Shown here one piece after another: positions 58,774 through 64,000 of a stretch of 64,000 bases of DNA. Source of the DNA: Aeromonas jandaei (GTDB taxonomy: Bacteria > Pseudomonadota > Gammaproteobacteria > Enterobacterales > Aeromonadaceae); assembly GCF_037890695.1 (NCBI RefSeq), contig NZ_CP149571.1:4308001-4372000 (forward strand), in the 5' to 3' direction. Position 1 is the first letter of the stretch. The number at the start of each line of letters is the position of its first letter. The notes beneath the pieces were generated by a model. The model was not told the DNA's origin. It worked only from the letters and a program-made list of their open reading frames with translations, and ran no database searches. The translations under genes and the position numbers were made by a program.

Positions 58774-59487
58774 TCAGCTGACACGCTTGAAAATCAGATC
58801 CCAAACCCCGTGCCCCAGACGATGGCCACGTTGCTCGAATTTGGTCAGCGGACGCCAGTCAGGGCGCGGCACCCAGTTGCCGGTCACGGAGGTGTTCTCG
58901 TAACCCTCGGCAGCGCTCATCACTTCCAGCATGTGCTCGGCATAGTTTTCCCAGTCGGTGGCCATGTGGAATACACCACCGATGGCCAGCTTCTGGCGAA
59001 TGTCCTGGGCAAACGCAGGCTGCACGATGCGGCGCTTGTGGTGACGGCTCTTGTGCCAGGGATCCGGGAAGAAGAGCTGCAGGCAGGAGAGTGAACCGTT
59101 CGGGATCATGTGCTCCAGCACCTCGACCGCATCGTGGCAGATCACCTTCAGATTGGTGACACCCGCTTCCTGAGCGGTACCCAGACAGGCACCCACGCCC
59201 GGGGAGTGCACTTCGATGCCGATGAAGTTCTTCTCGGGGGCATTCTTGGCCATCTCGACCAGAGAGGCGCCCATGCCAAAGCCGATCTCCAGCACCACTG
59301 GTGCTTCACGGCCAAACAGTGCGACCAGATCGAGTTGCTTTGGCTCGAAATCGATGCCCATGACCGGCCAGAGCTCTTCTAGGGCCTTCTCCTGCCTTTT
59401 GGTCAGGCGGCCTTCGCGACGGACAAAGCTGCGGATCTTGCGCATGAACTTGCCGTCTTCGTTAAATACATCTTGGGTCACAGGCAT
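58774..59487 (-). CDS. trmB: tRNA (guanine-N7-)-methyltransferase TrmB
   Basis: 237 residues (239 in E. coli). The SAM motif is [17 protein letters not shown] (~68-84), and the family-specific [18 protein letters not shown] binds tRNA and holds catalytic residues; [20 protein letters not shown] closes the fold. It methylates G46 in tRNA. In E. coli mutY is divergent from it; here an aminotransferase gene takes that place. Confidence 0.96.
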   Translation of the reverse strand: MPVTQDVFNEDGKFMRKIRSFVRREGRLTKRQEKALEELWPVMGIDFEPKQLDLVALFGREAPVVLEIGFGMGASLVEMAKNAPEKNFIGIEVHSPGVGACLGTAQEAGVTNLKVICHDAVEVLEHMIPNGSLSCLQLFFPDPWHKSRHHKRRIVQPAFAQDIRQKLAIGGVFHMATDWENYAEHMLEVMSAAEGYENTSVTGNWVPRPDWRPLTKFEQRGHRLGHGVWDLIFKRVS

Positions 59488-59837
59488 AATGGTCTCGTTA
59501 TTTCATCAATCCGGGTAATACATCTGGTGTCCGATCCCGCCGGGGGATCGCTTGCGGCCCGCTATTTCATCGCACCGCAAAAACAGGGGAGCGAATTATC
59601 CCAAGATGGGCCCAAGGCGCAAGTGTTTCGAGCAACAAATATTCCAGCCGACCGATCCCCTGTCCCCTTACTGGCATCACTACTCCGACTAACCGCCCAA
59701 TATAATCCGCAGTAGAGCCAATCCAGCCCTTTTTTAGCGATTTTTGTGACAATCATTGCCTCATTTCTGAAATCTGATACAAACGGATAACCTGGCGGTC
59801 GAATGGAGCGACCGCCCACATGCCGAGAGAATTGCCT
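59488..59837. other. Divergent gap between trmB and the aminotransferase gene
   Basis: 350 bases without a supportable gene. It holds TATAAT (59700-59705, plus) and a leader hairpin GGCGGTCG/CGACCGCC at 59794-59816, just upstream of the aminotransferase ribosome-binding site. Confidence 0.45.
59794..59816 (+). other. Leader hairpin upstream of the aminotransferase start
   Basis: GGCGGTCG and CGACCGCC form a perfect 8-bp stem with a 7-base loop, 21 bases before the ATG. It could affect translation or mRNA stability. Confidence 0.4.
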
Positions 59838-61019
59838 ATGCAGCCGTTTTTTGCCCAGCGCTTCGAGAAGGTCGAGCCTTCCTTTATCCGTGAAATCCTC
59901 AAAGTTGCCGCCAATCCGGAGATCATCTCCTTCGCCGGCGGCCTGCCCAATCCTCACCTGTTTCCGGTCAAGGCAATCGATCAGGCTTGTCAGGATGTGC
60001 TGCGCGAACAGGGGGCTGCTGCCCTGCAATATGCGGCGACCGAAGGGTATGCACCGCTGCGCCAGTACATTGCCGACCGCTATCTGGCCCGCCACGGCAT
60101 GCAGGTCAATCCGGACAACATCCTCATCACCAGCGGCTCCCAGCAGGCGCTGGATCTGCTGGGCAAGGTGCTGATCGACGAGGATCAGGATCTCATCATC
60201 GAAGAGCCGGGCTATCTGGGCGCCATTCAGGCCTTCTCTGTCTATCAACCGAATTTCAAGCCAATCACCCTCGGCGAAGCCGGGCTGGATCTGGCGGCGC
60301 TGGATGCGCTGCTGGCAAGCGGCTCCAATGCCAAGCTGCTCTACGGCGTCCCCAACTTCCAGAACCCGAGTGGCGTCTCCTACAGCCGCGCCAACCGCGA
60401 GGCACTGGCCGAGCGACTGGTGCGCCACGAGCTCCTGATGGTGGAAGATGATCCCTACGGCGAGCTTCGCTTCGAGGGGGAACATCTGCCCCCGATTGCC
60501 AAGCTGGCGCCAAACAATACAGTGCTGCTCGGCTCCTTCTCCAAAACCGTGGTGCCCGCCTTCCGTCTGGGCTGGATGCTGGTGCCGGAGTGGCTGCGCA
60601 AGAAGGTGACCATCGCCAAACAGGCGACCGACTTGCACAGTAACGCCTTCAGCCAGCAGGTGCTGCACCGCTTCCTGATGGATAACTCCCTCGATACCCA
60701 TCTGGAGAAGATCAAGGAGGTCTATGGCCGTCAGCGCGCCGCCATGGAAGCCGCCCTGACTCGTCACTGCCCGCCAGGTGTCAGCTACACCAGACCGGAA
60801 GGGGGCATGTTCCTCTGGTTGACCCTGCCGGCTCATATCAGCGCCATGGCCCTGTTTGACGAGGCGATCAAGGAGAAGGTAGCCTTCGTGCCGGGCGCCC
60901 CCTTCTATGTGCGCCCCGAAATTCAGAACACCCTGCGTCTGAGCTTCTCCTGCGTCGATGAAGCGACCATTGAGGAGGGGGTCAAGCGGCTGGCTCGCGC
61001 CCTCCAGCGGATGCTCTGA
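59838..61019 (+). CDS. PLP-dependent aminotransferase, class I/II
   Basis: 393 residues, fold type I. The PLP lysine is in LLGSFSKTVVPAFRLGW (about residue 240). Other cofactor-site segments are ITSGSQQALDLLGK, YGVPNFQNPSG and VEDDPYGELRF. It belongs to the 2-aminoadipate/LysN-like subgroup that also forms the aminotransferase half of MocR regulators, but has no DNA-binding domain. The amino donor is unknown. ATG 59838 has GAGAGAATT upstream; an in-frame ATG six codons earlier exists. It ends at a strong terminator. Confidence 0.9.
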   Translation: MQPFFAQRFEKVEPSFIREILKVAANPEIISFAGGLPNPHLFPVKAIDQACQDVLREQGAAALQYAATEGYAPLRQYIADRYLARHGMQVNPDNILITSGSQQALDLLGKVLIDEDQDLIIEEPGYLGAIQAFSVYQPNFKPITLGEAGLDLAALDALLASGSNAKLLYGVPNFQNPSGVSYSRANREALAERLVRHELLMVEDDPYGELRFEGEHLPPIAKLAPNNTVLLGSFSKTVVPAFRLGWMLVPEWLRKKVTIAKQATDLHSNAFSQQVLHRFLMDNSLDTHLEKIKEVYGRQRAAMEAALTRHCPPGVSYTRPEGGMFLWLTLPAHISAMALFDEAIKEKVAFVPGAPFYVRPEIQNTLRLSFSCVDEATIEEGVKRLARALQRML

Positions 61020-61041
61020 CCCAAGCCACCGCACTAAAACA

Positions 61042-61070
61042 AAAAACCAGCGAACTGTTCGCTGGTTTTT
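61042..61070 (+). terminator. Intrinsic terminator after the aminotransferase gene
   Basis: AAAAACCAGCGAA and TTCGCTGGTTTTT pair around CTG, 22 bases past the stop. It can also serve the convergent EAL gene. Confidence 0.9.
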
Positions 61071-61096
61071 TATGGCCACGGTGATGGCGGCGTTGA

Positions 61097-62629
61097 CTAG
61101 CTGGCAAACAGCCGCTGGCTGAACTGCTCGATGGGAATCGGCCGACCGTAAAGATAGCCTTGCAGGAAATCGACGTGCCGGGCCCGCAGATAATCGGCCT
61201 GCACCTGATTTTCGACACCCTCTGCCACCAGCTGCAAGCCCAGCCGGGTCGCCAGATCGATGACGTTCTCGACGATATGGCTGGAGAGGGCATCGGAGCC
61301 GATCATCCCGACAAAGCTCTGATCGATCTTGAGAAAGTCCACCTTGAACTGCTGCAGATAGGTGAGGCTGGAGTGGCCGGTGCCAAAATCGTCGATGGCG
61401 ATAAAGACCCCCAACTGCTGCAACTCGGCAAAGAGGCGATCGGTCATCTCGTCGGCTACGATGAGCTCCCGCTCCGTCAGCTCCAGCACCAGCTTGATCG
61501 GGTTGTCGCGAAACGCCTCGATAAAGGCCCGGCAATCGGCCACCAGACTCAAATCCTTGCAGTGGCTGGCGCTGATGTTGAAGCCGAAGTGGAACCCTTT
61601 GGGCAACTCGAGGGCAAACGGGGCAAAGTAGTTCCGCACCTGAGCCATCATCAGGCTGGTCATGGGCACGATCAGCCCGCTGTCTTCCGCCAGCGGAATA
61701 AAGCGATCGGGCGAGATCATCCCCTGCTTGGGATGCTGCCAGCGCATCAGCACCTCGCAGCCACTCCAGTGGTCATCCTCTCCGGTGACCACGGGTTGCA
61801 GATAGGGGATAAACTCCTCCGCGACCAGCGCTCGCTTGAGCTCCTCTTCCGGCGAGTGGCTGCGCCCCATCAGCCGGAATGTCCCCACGCCGACCAGCAG
61901 CCCCAATAGGGGATAGAGCATAATACTGCCCCAGGAGTGGCGCCAGGCGTGATTGAGATAATCCGCTCGCATCACCCGGGTTGCCACCTGATAGGGATAA
62001 CGGGTCGAAGAGAAAGCCAGATAGCCGGGATCTGTGGCCGGTGGCGCGTCAGCCACCTGTCCGGTACCAAACATGGCACGGGTGCCGACGATAAGCGCCA
62101 TCGGCGAGTTCTTGCTGGAGATATCGAGTATGTTGCGCAGGTAGTAGCCATCGACCCCGATCAGTACGCTGCCCTGCTCTGCGGCATGGCGAAAAATGAT
62201 CAGCGGGTGATCTGGCGTGACGGCGTTACCCTTGAGCAGTTGCAGGCGGCCCGCAACATAGTTGTTTACATTGAACGCCCCGTCGTAATCGCCATACAGC
62301 GAGGAGCAGTAGAGCCGACTGCCGCGCGTCAGCGTGACGGAGCGGACATCGGGGATGGTCGCGGCCTGCTCGCGCAGCCGTTGCGCCACATCAGGACAAG
62401 GCTTGCCCACCTCATCCTGCACATTGCTTGCCGCCTGACGGGCATGATCCATGGTGCGGTCAAACAGGGTCAGGGCATATTGCAACCGCTGCCGGGCATC
62501 CTTGTTCACTTCCGACATGGTCTGCCAGGCCACGGTCAACTCCCCCAGCACCAGTAGCGCACCACCAGCGAGCAGGGCAGTAAAAAGCCTTGCGCGCAGC
62601 TTGCTGGTTTTCAGACGATGAAATGGCAT
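61097..62629 (-). CDS. CSS-motif EAL-domain c-di-GMP phosphodiesterase
   Basis: 510 residues. TM1 (~15-35), a periplasmic CSS domain (~36-228) with Cys78 in GKPCPD and Cys108 in YCSSLYG, TM2 (~230-250) and an EAL domain (~262-505). The signature triplet reads EVL (CEVLMRWQHP), as in several active members of this CSS-EAL group. The catalytic residues are present: NISA, ELTERE, DDFGTGHSS, KIDQSFV and AEGVE. It should hydrolyse c-di-GMP, with activity set by the redox state of the periplasmic cysteines (known for E. coli PdeC-type enzymes). It converges with the aminotransferase gene. Confidence 0.9.
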   Translation of the reverse strand: MPFHRLKTSKLRARLFTALLAGGALLVLGELTVAWQTMSEVNKDARQRLQYALTLFDRTMDHARQAASNVQDEVGKPCPDVAQRLREQAATIPDVRSVTLTRGSRLYCSSLYGDYDGAFNVNNYVAGRLQLLKGNAVTPDHPLIIFRHAAEQGSVLIGVDGYYLRNILDISSKNSPMALIVGTRAMFGTGQVADAPPATDPGYLAFSSTRYPYQVATRVMRADYLNHAWRHSWGSIMLYPLLGLLVGVGTFRLMGRSHSPEEELKRALVAEEFIPYLQPVVTGEDDHWSGCEVLMRWQHPKQGMISPDRFIPLAEDSGLIVPMTSLMMAQVRNYFAPFALELPKGFHFGFNISASHCKDLSLVADCRAFIEAFRDNPIKLVLELTERELIVADEMTDRLFAELQQLGVFIAIDDFGTGHSSLTYLQQFKVDFLKIDQSFVGMIGSDALSSHIVENVIDLATRLGLQLVAEGVENQVQADYLRARHVDFLQGYLYGRPIPIEQFSQRLFAS

Positions 62630-62895
62630 GGTTGGCTCTTCATATACAGGGAGTGGCTACAGAAGTAGCAGATGGCAGCCCGGGCCTTGGCCACAAGCAG
62701 TAGCAATGATAACGATTCAGTAACAGCCTCTCACATCACAAAAATCCATCAACATAGGCCAGGGATTAAATGTATTACCCGGCAGCAGGGAAAAGGCTCA
62801 TCCATCTTGCTCCACCAGCCCGAGGTTGGCACGCAACTTGTCCATCGGGATCAGGGCCATTAGAGTAGAACAAACGACCGCAGGAGCGCGCAACG

Positions 62896-63801
62896 ATGAA
62901 GATTCTGATTACCGGAGGAACCGGTTTTATTGGCCGCCGTCTGGTGGCCCACCTCAAGGTCAATCACGACGTGGTCGTCCTGAGCCGACAAGGCAGTCGC
63001 GCCTACTCCCTGCTTGGCCACGATGTCCAGATCATCGATAACCTCGACAGCCTCGATGACCTCAACGATGTGGATGCGGTGATCAATCTGGCAGGCGAAC
63101 CCATAGCCGCAGGCCGCTGGAGCGAGCAGCGCAAGCAACTGCTCTGCGACAGCCGCTGGCTACTGACCGAGCAGCTGGTCGACCTTATCAAGCTCTCCAC
63201 AACGCCCCCTAAAGTGCTGATCAACGCCTCCGCCATCGGCTGGTATGGCAGGCAGGGGGCAGAGCCCCTCGACGAGCAGTGCCGCTCGCCCCATCAGGAG
63301 TTCACCCACCAGCTCTGTCAGCAGTGGGAGACGCTGGCGCAGGAAGCCGGCAGCAAACAGACCCGGGTCTGCATCGTGCGGATCGGGCTGGTGCTCGGCA
63401 TGGATGGCGGCGCTCTGCCCAAAATGCTGCCCCCTTATCGGCTCGGTCTTGGCGGCCCCATGGGCAGTGGCCATCAGATGATGAGCTGGATCCATGTGCA
63501 GGATCTGGTGCGCGCTATGCTGTTTCTGCTGGAGCACGAGGAGTGCAACGGCATATTCAACGGCACAGCGCCTCATCCTGTCAGCAACCGGGAATTCAGC
63601 CAGACTCTGGCTCGCACCCTCCATCGCCCGCACCTTTTCTTCGTCCCGGCGCCGCTGTTGCAACTGGTGATGGGAGAGGCTGCCGACCTGCTGCTGACCG
63701 GGCAAAACGTACTGCCCGCGCATCTGCAACAGGCCGGCTTCCACTTTACCTACCCGCAGCTGCCGCAGGCACTGACCGATCTGTTGCGAGAGACTCGCTA
63801 A
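62896..63801 (+). CDS. yfcH: TIGR01777 family NAD-dependent epimerase YfcH
   Basis: 301 residues (297 in E. coli). The Rossmann motif is KILITGGTGFIGRRLVAHL (residues 2-20). VDAVINLAGEPIAAGRWSEQRK, NASAIGWYG, IVRIGLVLG and MSWIHVQDLVRAM are typical of this extended-SDR family. The substrate is unknown. ATG 62896 has AGGAGCG upstream. A 266-base gap separates it from the divergent EAL gene. It ends at a strong hairpin. Confidence 0.92.
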   Translation: MKILITGGTGFIGRRLVAHLKVNHDVVVLSRQGSRAYSLLGHDVQIIDNLDSLDDLNDVDAVINLAGEPIAAGRWSEQRKQLLCDSRWLLTEQLVDLIKLSTTPPKVLINASAIGWYGRQGAEPLDEQCRSPHQEFTHQLCQQWETLAQEAGSKQTRVCIVRIGLVLGMDGGALPKMLPPYRLGLGGPMGSGHQMMSWIHVQDLVRAMLFLLEHEECNGIFNGTAPHPVSNREFSQTLARTLHRPHLFFVPAPLLQLVMGEAADLLLTGQNVLPAHLQQAGFHFTYPQLPQALTDLLRETR

Positions 63802-63830
63802 CACTTTCCGAATAACCAAAGCTCGTACAG

Positions 63831-63861
63831 CAATCAGCCCGACCACTGGTCGGGCTGATTG
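63831..63861. terminator. Terminator hairpin after yfcH
   Basis: CAATCAGCCCGACC and GGTCGGGCTGATTG form a perfect 14-bp stem with loop ACT, between yfcH and the convergent partial gene. T-runs are short on both sides. Confidence 0.75.
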
Positions 63862-63891
63862 CGTCTTGCACAGGTACTATCCGGGGACAGA

Positions 63892-64000
63892 TTACAAAAG
63901 CCCCTGACCCAGACCACGCAGCCGATCACTGAGGGTGCCCGCCAGCAGCTGGCGCCGCATTCCCTGACCGGCCAGGGTGACCAGCAGCGCCCCCAAGGTT
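63892..64000 (-). CDS. C-terminal end of an unidentified protein (partial)
   Basis: The last 36 codons of a minus-strand frame that runs off the window and ends TAA at 63892. The residues include TLGALLVTLAGQGMRRQLL and DRLRGLGQGLL. The first part could be the end of a membrane helix followed by a basic tail, but 35 residues are too few to name a family. Composition and position (convergent with yfcH after a shared terminator) suggest a real gene. Confidence 0.5.
   Translation of the reverse strand, partial: TLGALLVTLAGQGMRRQLLAGTLSDRLRGLGQGLL

Overview
The window is a block of core chromosome from a high-GC gammaproteobacterium, most likely Aeromonas. The evidence is the mix of enterobacterial gene clusters with Vibrio/Shewanella-type families (an NqrE homologue, DUF2989 and DUF3135 proteins, a GAPDH with a long N-terminal extension), the GC-rich codon use and the gene order. 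I see no rRNA, tRNA, CRISPR array, insertion sequence, integrase of a mobile element or prophage. Almost everything is a housekeeping gene.

Layout. 1-2400 (minus strand): an Excalibur-domain fragment, an isochorismatase-family hydrolase and ubiF. 2626-8293 (plus): miaB, phoH-like ybeZ, ybeY, corC and lnt, the enterobacterial order. 8354-9517 (minus): an NqrE paralogue standing without other nqr genes and a small membrane protein. 9780-16109: recJ, a DsbC homologue without its redox motif, mscL, a low-GC diguanylate cyclase, xerD and fldB. 16353-19093: a tightly linked TldD/PmbA-like pair. 19177-20951 (minus): an AAA ATPase and zinc-ribbon YbeL. 21097-35530 (plus): the long envelope and lipoate cluster leuS-lptE-holA-nadD, rsfS-rlmH-mrdA-rodA-mltB-rlpA-dacA, ybeD-lipB-lipA. 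35924-42155: a DUF2989 lipoprotein and a NUDIX hydrolase (minus), a gapB-type GAPDH with yeaC, ansA (minus) and gltS. 42355-47132: a chemoreceptor (minus), then prfB (with its programmed frameshift) and lysS. 47330-51612: cysJIH. 51669-54009 (minus): folA, yjjB, yjjP and a DUF3135 gene. 54412-59487: mog (plus), then on minus a DUF2541 gene, a YgdR-type lipoprotein, a YnjE-type sulfurtransferase, glutaminase, trmB-yggL. 59838-64000: an aminotransferase, a CSS-EAL phosphodiesterase, yfcH and the end of an unidentified gene.

How the genes work together. Cell elongation (PBP2, RodA, MltB, RlpA, PBP5) and outer-membrane assembly (LptE, Lnt) share a block with ribosome maturation (YbeY, RsfS, RlmH) and lipoate synthesis. 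cysJIH is the assimilatory sulfate-to-sulfide module. A c-di-GMP synthase, a c-di-GMP phosphodiesterase and a chemoreceptor give sensory input; the synthase and the receptor both carry the residue pattern of amino-acid-binding dCache domains.

The least ordinary things are: the DsbC homologue that lacks CXXC yet sits in the conserved slot upstream of recJ; the linked TldD/TldE-like pair; the orphan NqrE with both Fe-S cysteines; an intergenic ~145-bp palindromic repeat at 39363-39509; an 11-codon leucine-rich micro-ORF before mrdA; and a heat-shock-type promoter before corC. I do not see a clear new multi-gene system.
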